DNA from: Actinospineispora acaciae DSM 45401
GTDB taxonomy: Bacteria; Actinomycetota; Actinomycetes; Mycobacteriales; Pseudonocardiaceae
Assembly: GCF_000620785.1 (NCBI RefSeq)
Contig: NZ_JIAI01000009.1
Span: forward strand, 248,001-312,000
Length of the DNA: 64,000 nt
Reading direction: 5' to 3'
Shown: positions 54,825 to 61,483 of the stretch, piece after piece
How positions within the stretch are numbered: position 1 is the stretch's first letter
Layout: each line of letters opens with the position of its first letter
Position numbers and translations under genes: made by a program
The notes under the pieces: generated by a model
The model's database searches: none
Seen by the model: only the letters and a program-made list of their open reading frames with translations
Told to the model about the DNA's origin: nothing

Positions 54825-54853
54825 TTAATTGTACGAACGGTCGTGCCTATAAT
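54825..54853 (+). promoter_or_regulatory. Promoter with embedded TetR operator
   Basis: TTAATT (-35, 54825-54830) and a perfect TATAAT (-10, 54848-54853) are 17 bp apart, 31 bp before the 131-residue gene. ACGAACGGTCGT (54833-54844), a TetR-type palindrome matching at 10 of 12 positions, fills the spacer, so bound repressor would block RNA polymerase. Confidence 0.7.
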
Positions 54854-54883
54854 TCGGGCGGAGACGAACACAGAGGAGGAGCG

Positions 54884-55279
54884 ATGCTGCTGCGTACCCG
54901 ATGGGCGGCCGGGCCGGACCGGCCGGTCGATGGCGACCAGGTGCTGGTCAGCGTGACCCGGTTCGACGCGGCCAGCCGGGTCGACCTGCCCGGCATCTAC
55001 CGGGCCGGGCTGGCGCTGCGCTCGGCCTGGCCGGAGCTGCCCGGCGCGGTCGGCGTGTGGCTGTGGTCGCAACCGCTGGCCGGCAGCTCGGGGTCGGTCT
55101 CGGTGTGGCGCTCGGCGGGGGCGCTGGGCGCGTTCGTCGGGCTGCCCGAGCACGTGCGGATCATGCGCCGCTACCGGTCTCGGGGCGTGATCAGAGCGAC
55201 CACGTGGACCACCGGGTGGGGAGACCCGGTGGAGCTGTGGGCGCGCGCCCGGCGGTGGTTGGCCGAGGCCCGCGCGTAA
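54884..55279 (+). CDS. Hypothetical protein, possibly dimeric alpha-beta barrel
   Basis: This 131-residue protein has LPGIYRAGLALRSAWPELPG near residue 32, VGVWLWSQPLAGSSGSVSVW near 52 and IMRRYRSRGVIRATTW near 92. The pattern of alternating strands and helices resembles antibiotic-monooxygenase/spheroidene-monooxygenase-like ferredoxin folds, but I cannot assign a family with certainty. The ATG at 54884 follows GAGGAGGAG. It is divergent from the TetR gene and probably induced by a ligand of that repressor. Confidence 0.6.
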   Translation: MLLRTRWAAGPDRPVDGDQVLVSVTRFDAASRVDLPGIYRAGLALRSAWPELPGAVGVWLWSQPLAGSSGSVSVWRSAGALGAFVGLPEHVRIMRRYRSRGVIRATTWTTGWGDPVELWARARRWLAEARA

Positions 55280-55361
55280 GGCATCACCCGGGGTCACCGC
55301 GCCGGCGGTGGCCCAGCTGTGGGACCGTCCGCGCCGGAGCCCGGGCGGTCATGGTCGGTTC

Positions 55362-55382
55362 TCACCAGTGGCGGTTGTCCAC
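55362..55382 (-). CDS. Mini-ORF D, hexapeptide MDNRHW
   Basis: GTG at 55382 opens GTG GAC AAC CGC CAC TGG TGA. GAGGAG lies 9 nt upstream. An ATG three codons earlier (55391) would be in frame but directly abuts the Shine-Dalgarno sequence, so GTG is preferred. It is the last and least similar copy of the array. Confidence 0.5.
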   Translation of the reverse strand: MDNRHW

Positions 55383-55432
55383 GACTCTCATCTCCTCGTC
55401 TCGGTGTCGGGTCGGGGGTCGGAACGCGTCGA

Positions 55433-55453
55433 TCACCAATGCCTGTTGCGCAT
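55433..55453 (-). CDS. Mini-ORF C, hexapeptide MRNRHW
   Basis: ATG CGC AAC AGG CAT TGG TGA, preceded by GGAAGGGAG with about 6-nt spacing. It encodes the same peptide as copy B but differs at the codons for Arg2, Asn, Arg4 and His, so it is not a recent nucleotide copy. Confidence 0.6.
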   Translation of the reverse strand: MRNRHW

Positions 55454-55500
55454 GGCGTGCTCCCTTCCGGGCATAGGGCAGGGCGGACCGCGTCAAGAGA

Positions 55501-55521
55501 TCACCAGTGGCGATTACGCAT
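55501..55521 (-). CDS. Mini-ORF B, hexapeptide MRNRHW
   Basis: ATG CGT AAT CGC CAC TGG TGA, preceded by an excellent AAAGGAGG with 8-9-nt spacing. The peptide is identical to copy C with different codons. Confidence 0.6.
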   Translation of the reverse strand: MRNRHW

Positions 55522-55571
55522 CGCGGTACCCTCCTTTCGTCGTGCGCTGGGGATACCGGGGCTCGTGTGAA

Positions 55572-55595
55572 TCAGCGCCAGTGCTTGTTCCGCAC
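55572..55595 (-). CDS. Mini-ORF A, heptapeptide MRNKHWR
   Basis: GTG CGG AAC AAG CAC TGG CGC TGA, preceded by GAGGAGG with 8-nt spacing. It is the promoter-proximal copy, with Lys for Arg and one extra Arg at the end. Confidence 0.55.
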   Translation of the reverse strand: MRNKHWR

Positions 55596-55657
55596 GGTCT
55601 CCACCTCCTCAGGCGGCGAGTCGATCGCCGTGACAGCTGCGAGGGAAGGGATTACTC

Positions 55658-55670
55658 TCACGTCGCGTGA
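55658..55670. promoter_or_regulatory. Palindrome between mini-ORF array and GGDEF gene
   Basis: TCACGTCGCGTGA has perfect 5-bp arms and a 3-bp centre. It lies 62 bp upstream of mini-ORF A and 48 bp upstream of the GGDEF start; a TGTGTCACA palindrome follows at 55675-55683. It could be an operator for the divergent pair. Confidence 0.4.
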
Positions 55671-55717
55671 TCCTTGTGTCACACTGAGTATGGATGGCCA
55701 CTGAGCTGGGAGAACAT

Positions 55718-57046
55718 ATGCAGTCGGAGTCGTCACCGGCTCGCCCGTGGCGGCTCACCCGTTGGGCGGTGTGGGCGCTTCCGCCGCGGGTCGTCACGCC
55801 CATCCTTCTGGTCGAACTCACGGCGCTCGGCCTGTTCGCGCTGGATGCCTCGCAGGGTTCGTTCACCCAGTCAGCCTTATTCTCCACGCTGATCCTGTGC
55901 GTACTCGGCGTGGTCCACACCGAGATCGCGGTGGGCCTGGAGCGGCTGCGCCGTCAGGTCGCGGACACGCCGCACGGTGACCTCAGCTCGGTGTGGACGT
56001 TCGCCGGCGCGGTGTTGCTGCCGCCCGCCCTGGCGACGGTCGTCGTGGTGGTCATCTTCACCCATCAATGGTTCCGGGTGTGGCGATCGATCCAGGTCCC
56101 GGTCTATCGGCACACGTTCAGTACGGCGACCGTCGTGCTGGCCTGTCACGCGGCGTCCGCCGTGCTCAACTATGCCGGGGACGGCCGGCCGCCCGACTTC
56201 GGCAGCGCCAAGGAGCTGCTCGTCGTCACGCTGGCGATACTCGCCTACGCGACGGTGAACACCGGCCTGGTCGCGGCCGCGATCGCGCTGAGCGCGGCAC
56301 CGCCGAAGCCCAGCCCGGCGCAGCTTATCGGGCACTGGGACGACAACATGCTGGAGCTGGCCACGCTGTGCCTCGGCGCGCTGGCCGCCCTCACGCTGGG
56401 CACCAAGCCGTGGCTGGTGGTGCTGGTCATGGCCCCGCTGCTGGTGCTGCACCGCGCCGTGCTGGTCCGCCAGCTCGAGGAGGTCGCCAGCACGGACAGC
56501 AAGACCGGCCTGCTCAACGCGGCGGCCTGGCACACCCGCGCGGCCAAGGAGCTGCGGCGCGCCCAGCGCGGGCGCAACACCGCGGCCGTGCTGATCATGG
56601 ACCTGGACCACTTCAAGTCGGTCAACGACGACCACGGGCACCTGGCCGGCGACGAGGTGCTCAGCGCGGTGGCGGCGGCGGTGCGCGGCGAGGTCCGCGA
56701 GCACGACCTGGTCGGGCGGTTCGGCGGCGAGGAGTTCGTGGTGCTGCTGCCCGAGCTGGGGCGCGAGCTGAACGGCAACGGCGAGCTGCACGCCATCGCC
56801 GAGCGGATCCGGCACCGGATCAGCACGCTGTCGGTGGCGGTGTCCACGCCGAACGGGTCGTTGAGCATCGCCGGCCTGTCGGTGTCCGTGGGCGGCGCGA
56901 CCTTCCCGGAGCACGGCAACGGCCTGGAGCCCGTGCTGGAGGCCGCCGACTCCGCGCTCTACGCCGCCAAGCGCGACGGCCGCAACGCGGTGCGGATCGC
57001 CGAGTTCTCCCAGGTTCCTCGGCCGCGTTCGCCCGGGCGTCGCTAG
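55718..57046 (+). CDS. Membrane diguanylate cyclase (GGDEF domain)
   Basis: A 442-residue protein with 6-8 membrane segments in the first 250 residues (a MASE-like sensor) and a C-terminal GGDEF domain. The active site is FGGEEF (GGEEF at 336-340) with the RxxD inhibitory site REHD five residues before. LIMDLDHFKSVNDDHGHLAG at 292-311 supplies the metal Asp. It should synthesise c-di-GMP and be feedback-inhibited. The ATG at 55718 has GGGAG 5 nt upstream and is preferred to 55694. It is divergent from the mini-ORF array. Confidence 0.9.
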   Translation: MQSESSPARPWRLTRWAVWALPPRVVTPILLVELTALGLFALDASQGSFTQSALFSTLILCVLGVVHTEIAVGLERLRRQVADTPHGDLSSVWTFAGAVLLPPALATVVVVVIFTHQWFRVWRSIQVPVYRHTFSTATVVLACHAASAVLNYAGDGRPPDFGSAKELLVVTLAILAYATVNTGLVAAAIALSAAPPKPSPAQLIGHWDDNMLELATLCLGALAALTLGTKPWLVVLVMAPLLVLHRAVLVRQLEEVASTDSKTGLLNAAAWHTRAAKELRRAQRGRNTAAVLIMDLDHFKSVNDDHGHLAGDEVLSAVAAAVRGEVREHDLVGRFGGEEFVVLLPELGRELNGNGELHAIAERIRHRISTLSVAVSTPNGSLSIAGLSVSVGGATFPEHGNGLEPVLEAADSALYAAKRDGRNAVRIAEFSQVPRPRSPGRR

Positions 57047-57465
57047 GAGGGTTGGGCACGCTCCTGACGGGGAGGGCGGGCCGGAGGCTCGTCCGAGCGG
57101 CTGGATCAGGCGGTTTGATCGCCGAAGGCGATTCGTGACCAACGCTCCGGATAAGACAGAGCTTTTCGCCAGCCGGACCGGGCAAGTGGACCTTCCGTTG
57201 TTACTCCAAGAGTGGCGCTGGCAAGGACGGTTGCTGCGCTCAGTGGTGAGGCTCGGCGGGCGTCCGGCGCGAACCTCACCGTTCGTCGCTCGGAACCGCG
57301 CGGCAGCCTGACCGTGCGTAACTTCCGGTTGACCCCGGCCGTACGCCAGGTAGCTTTTTTCACGGATTCATGACGGCGCGATCACGAATAGGACACGGAC
57401 GACTCCCTCGGCGTCCACCGGCCCCCGACCGGAAGTCCAGCGCCGTTGATCCGGAAGGAAGGTAC
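57047..57465. other. Gene-free stretch upstream of secreted protein
   Basis: Over 400 bp with no convincing gene. I searched by eye for the c-di-AMP (ydaO) riboswitch often found before cell-wall genes in actinobacteria but did not find its conserved core. An 85-residue minus-strand frame at 57106-57363 is not supported. The end carries AAGGAAGG for the next gene. Confidence 0.45.
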
Positions 57466-58344
57466 GTGGCACGGCATCGCTCCCCCCGTAGCCGTGGCGC
57501 GCGCCAAGGGTCCCCGCCGTCGGGAGCAGTCCTGGCGGCGGGGGCCGGCGGTGCGCACCGGGTTTCGGTCGGCGCCTCCGGCGGGGTCTCGGCCCTGGCC
57601 TCCCGGCGCGGGCTGCTCGCCGCCGGTGGCGCGGCGGTGGTGCTCGGTCAGGCCGCGCTGTCCCATGTCGTCGACCCCGGGCGGCCGTTGCTGCCGTCGC
57701 TCGGCTCCGCCGTCACCGATGCCATCGACGACGCCTTCAGCTCTCCCGAGACCCAGACCGCGGCGGCGCAGGCGCACACCGTGACCGTGGTCCCCGCCGC
57801 CAGGTCATCCGCCGAGCCGGCCCGCGGCATGATCGAGCCGGTGCGACCCGGGCCCGTCGAGGAACTGGGCCAGGCCGACGTCGCCTCGCTGGTCAAGGCC
57901 GCCGGGCTGGCCGAGGCCGCCCGCGCCGCCGAGGAGGCCAAGCAGCAGGCGGCCGCCGCGGCCGCCGCCAAGCTCGCCGACAAGCCGTCCGTGCGGGGCA
58001 GCGCGTGCGCGCCCAACAGCGCGGGCTTCGGCCCGGTGAAGGCCTTCGTCGGGGACGCCGGGCACTGGCTGCGGTGCATCTTCGGCGTCCAGACGGTGGG
58101 CGGGGTGGCCGGCCGGGCCGGCACCTCGGACCACCCGTCGGGCCTGGCCCTGGACTTCATGGTGAACAAGGCCAAGGGCGACCAGCTCGCCGACTACGCG
58201 CTGAAGTACAAGGACGACCTGAAGATCAATTACGTGATCTGGCGGCAGCGGATCAACTTCGGCTCCGGCTGGCAGTCCATGGAGGACCGGGGCTCGGCCA
58301 CCGCGAACCACTACGACCACGTGCACATCTCGTTCAGCAAGTAG
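57466..58344 (+). CDS. Secreted/membrane-anchored protein with C-terminal peptidase-like domain
   Basis: This 292-residue protein has a basic N-terminus, an Ala/Gly-rich membrane segment (RRGLLAAGGAAVVLGQAAL near residue 46), an Ala/Glu-rich helical linker (ARAAEEAKQQAAAAAAAKLA near 148), and a C-terminal domain. That domain includes GTSDHPSGLALDFMVNKAKG near 224 and ATANHYDHVHISFSK at the end. The domain pattern (HxxG-x3-D and HDHVHI) resembles ARB_07466-type or VanY-like cell-wall hydrolase modules, with His/Asp that could bind zinc. The GTG at 57466 has AAGGAAGG upstream. It probably acts outside the cytoplasm on peptidoglycan. Confidence 0.75.
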   Translation: MARHRSPRSRGARQGSPPSGAVLAAGAGGAHRVSVGASGGVSALASRRGLLAAGGAAVVLGQAALSHVVDPGRPLLPSLGSAVTDAIDDAFSSPETQTAAAQAHTVTVVPAARSSAEPARGMIEPVRPGPVEELGQADVASLVKAAGLAEAARAAEEAKQQAAAAAAAKLADKPSVRGSACAPNSAGFGPVKAFVGDAGHWLRCIFGVQTVGGVAGRAGTSDHPSGLALDFMVNKAKGDQLADYALKYKDDLKINYVIWRQRINFGSGWQSMEDRGSATANHYDHVHISFSK

Positions 58345-58346
58345 CT

Positions 58347-59120
58347 TTACAACACCCCGACCAGGCCGCCGTCGCAGCGGACCGCGATGCCCGTCAGGTA
58401 CGAGGCGGGCGCCCCGCACAGGAACGCCACCAGCGCGCCGAACTCGTCCGGCCGGCCGTAGCGGCGGGCGGGGATCTCGGCGGCGGCGTCCGCGCGGACG
58501 TCGGCCAGCGTGCGGCCCTGGCGTTCGGCCTGGGCGCCGTCGATGGCGTCGGTGCGGTCCGTGCTGATCCGGCCGGGCAGCGCCAGGTTCACCGTGACCC
58601 CGTCGGCGGCGACCTCGGTGGCCAGGCTCTTCAGGTACGCCGCGAGCGCGGAGCGGCCGATGTTGGACAGCGCCAGCCCGGTCAGCGGGGCGACCACGCC
58701 GCTGGAGCCGATGGCCACGATCCGGCCCCAGCCGCGCTCGCGCATCCCGGGCAGGACGGCCTCGACGAGGGTCTGGTGTACGAGCAGGAGGTCGTGCACG
58801 GCGCGCGCGGAGTCCGCGGCGGTCACCGTGGAGGCGGTGGCCGGGCGCGGGCCGGGGCCGTTCAGGACCAGGATGTCGACCTGGCCGAACGCGCCGGCGG
58901 CCGCGGTGAGGAGGGTGTTCGGGCCGTCCGGCGCGAGCAGGTCGACCTCGGCGCCGACCGCACCGGGCAGCTCGGCGGCGATCGCCCTGGCCCGCTCGCC
59001 GCGCCGGCCGGACACCAGCACGTTCGCCCCCTCGGCCGCGAGCGCCCGCGCCGACGCCTCGCCCAGCCCCGCCGTGGACGCGCACACCACCGCGTTCCGA
59101 CCGCCGATCCCCAGCTCCAT
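58347..59120 (-). CDS. Short-chain dehydrogenase-like protein lacking catalytic Tyr/Lys
   Basis: This 257-residue SDR has the Rossmann start GGRNAVVCASTAGLGEASAR at residues 6-25, DILVLNGPGPRP near 81 and IVAIGSSGVVAPLTG near 133. At the catalytic position it reads LALSNIGRSAL where a classical SDR has YxxxK, so the Tyr and Lys are missing. It resembles the beta-ketoacyl-reductase-like SDR subgroup known to lack these residues. It converges on the secreted-protein gene with a 2-bp gap. Reaction unknown, possibly non-classical. Confidence 0.85.
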   Translation of the reverse strand: MELGIGGRNAVVCASTAGLGEASARALAAEGANVLVSGRRGERARAIAAELPGAVGAEVDLLAPDGPNTLLTAAAGAFGQVDILVLNGPGPRPATASTVTAADSARAVHDLLLVHQTLVEAVLPGMRERGWGRIVAIGSSGVVAPLTGLALSNIGRSALAAYLKSLATEVAADGVTVNLALPGRISTDRTDAIDGAQAERQGRTLADVRADAAAEIPARRYGRPDEFGALVAFLCGAPASYLTGIAVRCDGGLVGVL

Positions 59121-59175
59121 CGGGTCTCCTCCCGTTCGACCCCTTCACGCTAGACGCCGCGCGGCGCCGAGACGA

Positions 59176-59484
59176 TCACCCGCTGCCGGGAGGCACGGGG
59201 CGGAGGGGCTCGGTGTCCGGCTCGGTGGCGCGGGCGGCGGCTTCGGTGGCGTGGCGTTGGGCGGCCGCGAGCTGGCTGGCGATCACCCAGGAGAACCGGA
59301 TGCGGCCGTTCGGCAGGCGGCGGTAGACGGGTTCGCCGTCGTCGAGAGGGCGGCGCAGGGCCAGGCCGGTCATGGCGGCGGCCCAGGTCAGGGCCGCGGC
59401 GGCGACGATCAGGGCGGCGATCAGGAGGGTGGGACTCACCGAGACGACCACCTGCGGGTCGTCGGCTGCCGGGGCCGCTAGCAT
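59176..59484 (-). CDS. Small single-TM hypothetical protein
   Basis: A 102-residue protein with one hydrophobic segment (VSVSPTLLIAALIVAAAALT near residues 13-32 into TWAAAMTGLAL) and a charged cytoplasmic tail with VYRRLPNGRIRFSWVIASQL. The ATG at 59484 is preceded by GGGAG at 6 nt. It is divergent from the XRE regulator by 100 bp and 55 bp from the SDR gene start. No family recognised. Confidence 0.55.
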   Translation of the reverse strand: MLAAPAADDPQVVVSVSPTLLIAALIVAAAALTWAAAMTGLALRRPLDDGEPVYRRLPNGRIRFSWVIASQLAAAQRHATEAAARATEPDTEPLRPVPPGSG

Positions 59485-59584
59485 CTGGACTCCCTGCCGA
59501 AGAGTGGGTGATGGGAACTTTGCCAGCGAACTTCCGGTTTTAAAAGTGGGAGTTGCAGTTTCTACACGGAAAGCGGAGCGCGGC

Positions 59585-60469
59585 GTGACGGAGAGCGACG
59601 GCGGTAGCTCGATCGTGCGGCGCTGGCAGCTCGCGGCCGCGCTCAAGGACCTTCGGGAGCGGGCCGGGCTGACCCAGGATCAGGCCGTCGAACGGCTTCA
59701 CGGAGGCGGTGGGAAGTGGTCGACGTCGAAGCTGTCGCGGGTGGAGAACCGCGAGCACGGCATCCGCCCGAGGGAGGTGGAGCAGTTGCTCGATCTCTAC
59801 GGCGTGAGCGATCCGGTCGAACGCGAGCAGTTGCTGACGCTGGCCGCCCGTGCCCGCGAACGCGACTGGCGCTACACCTACGGCCCGGACCTGTCGATGC
59901 CGTTGCGAACAGTGGTCAGTCTCGAAGCCGACGTGATCGCGATCCGTCAGTTCGAGATCATGGTGGTCCCAGGACTGTTGCAGACCACTGACTACACCCG
60001 TGCGTTGATCGAGGCGACCAGCCCAGTCACGCTCAGCCCGATTGAGGTGGACCGTCGGGTTGCGCTCCGGATGACTCGGCAACACATCCTCCGCAAGGAG
60101 CGGCCGCCGACCATCCACGTAATCCTGGACGAGGGTGTCCTGCGGCGGGTCGTCGGGAACCGATCAATCATGCGGGATCAGTTGCGGAAGCTTGTTGATC
60201 TCGCTTCTGAGCCACCTCTGACCTTGCAGGTCCTGCCGTTCGGGCGAGGCGCCGGCCCTGGCTTCAACGGCCCATTTACGCTGCTCACGCTGCCCGAGCC
60301 GACGCCCGATGTGTTGTACGGCGAGAGCGGCCCCTCGGGTATGGTCTTTATTGAGGATCAGGAACGGGTACGCACGTACACGCTCTGGCACGGGATGCTC
60401 ACGCAGCTCGCGCTGTCTCGGGGCGAGTCACTGGAGATGCTCGGCGAGATGGCCACGAGCTTCGAGTGA
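59585..60469 (+). CDS. XRE-family regulator with DUF5753
   Basis: This 294-residue actinobacterial regulator has an HTH (residues 16-70, LRERAGLTQDQAVERLHGGG and KLSRVENREHGIRPRE). The DUF5753 domain follows, with LEADVIAIRQFEIMVVPGLL near 117 and ERVRTYTLWHGMLTQLALSR near 258. It begins with GTG at 59585. It is followed 23 bp later by a DUF397 gene, the usual partner in this widespread two-gene unit, thought to work like an antisigma/toxin-like or developmental regulator (BldB/WhiJ type). Confidence 0.9.
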   Translation: MTESDGGSSIVRRWQLAAALKDLRERAGLTQDQAVERLHGGGGKWSTSKLSRVENREHGIRPREVEQLLDLYGVSDPVEREQLLTLAARARERDWRYTYGPDLSMPLRTVVSLEADVIAIRQFEIMVVPGLLQTTDYTRALIEATSPVTLSPIEVDRRVALRMTRQHILRKERPPTIHVILDEGVLRRVVGNRSIMRDQLRKLVDLASEPPLTLQVLPFGRGAGPGFNGPFTLLTLPEPTPDVLYGESGPSGMVFIEDQERVRTYTLWHGMLTQLALSRGESLEMLGEMATSFE

Positions 60470-60492
60470 GCGCCATGGGGAAGGTGAGGAAC

Positions 60493-60699
60493 ATGCGTTC
60501 TTGCGACTGGCGCAAGAGCAGCTACTCCCACGAGGCGAACGGCGGCTCCGAGTGCGTCGAGGTTGCGGGCCTGAGCAGCGGGCGGGTTGGCGTGCGGGAC
60601 AGCAAGAACCCTGACGGCGGGCACCTCACGTTCAGCCGTACCGAGCTGGCCGCCTGGATCACGGCCGTGAAGGCCGGGGAGTTCGACGACCTCGGCTGA
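60493..60699 (+). CDS. DUF397 small protein
   Basis: A 68-residue DUF397 protein: CDWRKSSYSHEANGGSECVE at residues 3-22 and VGVRDSKNPDGGHLTFSRTE near 32. The ATG at 60493 follows AAGGTGAGG; two upstream starts are in frame but lack this. It is paired with the XRE/DUF5753 gene just upstream, and converges on the enoyl-CoA hydratase gene with a 4-bp gap. Confidence 0.9.
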   Translation: MRSCDWRKSSYSHEANGGSECVEVAGLSSGRVGVRDSKNPDGGHLTFSRTELAAWITAVKAGEFDDLG

Positions 60700-60703
60700 G
60701 CCG

Positions 60704-61483
60704 TCACTCGCCCGGCCAGACCGGGGGCCGTTTCTCCTGGAAGGCGCGGACGCCCTCGACGCTGTCGGCGCTGGACAGCGCGGCGATCACCGCCGGGAGG
60801 CGCTGGGCCTGCGCCTCTCTCGCGGACAGGTGTTCCGTCCGCTGGACCAGTTGTTTGATCGCGCGCAGTGACGTCGGCGCGCAGGCCAGCACGTCGGCCA
60901 CCCACCTGTCCACCGCCGCATCCAGTTCGGCGGCCGGGACGACCTCGTTCACCAGGCCCATTCTGTGCAGCTCGGCGGCGGGGGCGCGGCGGCCGGTGAG
61001 CAGCAGGCCCATGGCCTGGGTGTGCGGCACCCGGCGGACCAGGCGCGCGATGCCGCCGTCCAGTGGCAGCCGGCCCACGCGGGGCTCGGTCAGGCCGAAC
61101 CGGGCGTGGTCGGCCGCGATCACGATGTCGCAGCCGAGCACCATCTCCATTCCGCCGCCCAGTGCGTAGCCGTTGACCCGCGCGATCACCGGGACGTCCA
61201 GGGAGTCGCGCAGCGCCAGCGCGCCGAAGCCGTTCGGGTCCAGGTCGGCCCAGTACTCCAGACCAGTCTTGTCGACCGCGGCCGCCGACATGTCCGCGCC
61301 GACGCAGAACGAGCGGTCGCCGGCGCCGGTGAGCACCACGACGCGGACCGAGCGGTCGTCCTCGATCCGTCGCCAGATCTCGTCCAACTCCCGGTGGGTG
61401 GCCGGGTCGACGGCGTTGAGGACCTCGGGGCGGTCGATGGTGACCCGGGCGACGTGCTTGTCGACCGCGTAGTGCACCGTCAT
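60704..61483 (-). CDS. Enoyl-CoA hydratase/isomerase-family protein
   Basis: A 259-residue crotonase with TIDRPEVLNAVDPATHREL near residue 15, GDRSFCVGADMSAAA near 55 and the oxyanion-hole region VNGYALGGGMEMVLGCDIVI near 103. ARFGLTEPRVGRLPLDGG near 126 has one catalytic Glu; the second is replaced (Asp/Gly region), so hydration may be altered. It overlaps the CoA-transferase gene by 4 bp, forming an operon for acyl-CoA metabolism with the FAD protein. Confidence 0.88.
   Translation of the reverse strand: MTVHYAVDKHVARVTIDRPEVLNAVDPATHRELDEIWRRIEDDRSVRVVVLTGAGDRSFCVGADMSAAAVDKTGLEYWADLDPNGFGALALRDSLDVPVIARVNGYALGGGMEMVLGCDIVIAADHARFGLTEPRVGRLPLDGGIARLVRRVPHTQAMGLLLTGRRAPAAELHRMGLVNEVVPAAELDAAVDRWVADVLACAPTSLRAIKQLVQRTEHLSAREAQAQRLPAVIAALSSADSVEGVRAFQEKRPPVWPGE

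Larger units (their letters stand above)
55362..55595 (-). repeat. Tandem array of four mini-ORFs (core N-[RK]-H-W)
   Basis: On the minus strand four tiny reading frames have their stops at 55572, 55501, 55433 and 55362, that is at spacings of 71, 68 and 71 nt. Each has a purine-rich Shine-Dalgarno sequence. Spacers between them are dissimilar, and synonymous codons vary between copies, so the shared NRHW/NKHW ending is conserved at peptide level. The array is divergent from the GGDEF gene and runs toward the 3' end of the convergent 131-residue gene. Confidence 0.7.

Noticed and set aside
57106..57363. 85-residue minus-strand frame starting KKATWRTAG
   Set aside because: Overlaps no conserved feature and its codon use is poor; basic composition looks like chance.
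57047..57465. c-di-AMP (ydaO) riboswitch before the secreted protein
   Set aside because: Looked for because such riboswitches precede cell-wall genes in actinobacteria, but the conserved core was not found by eye.
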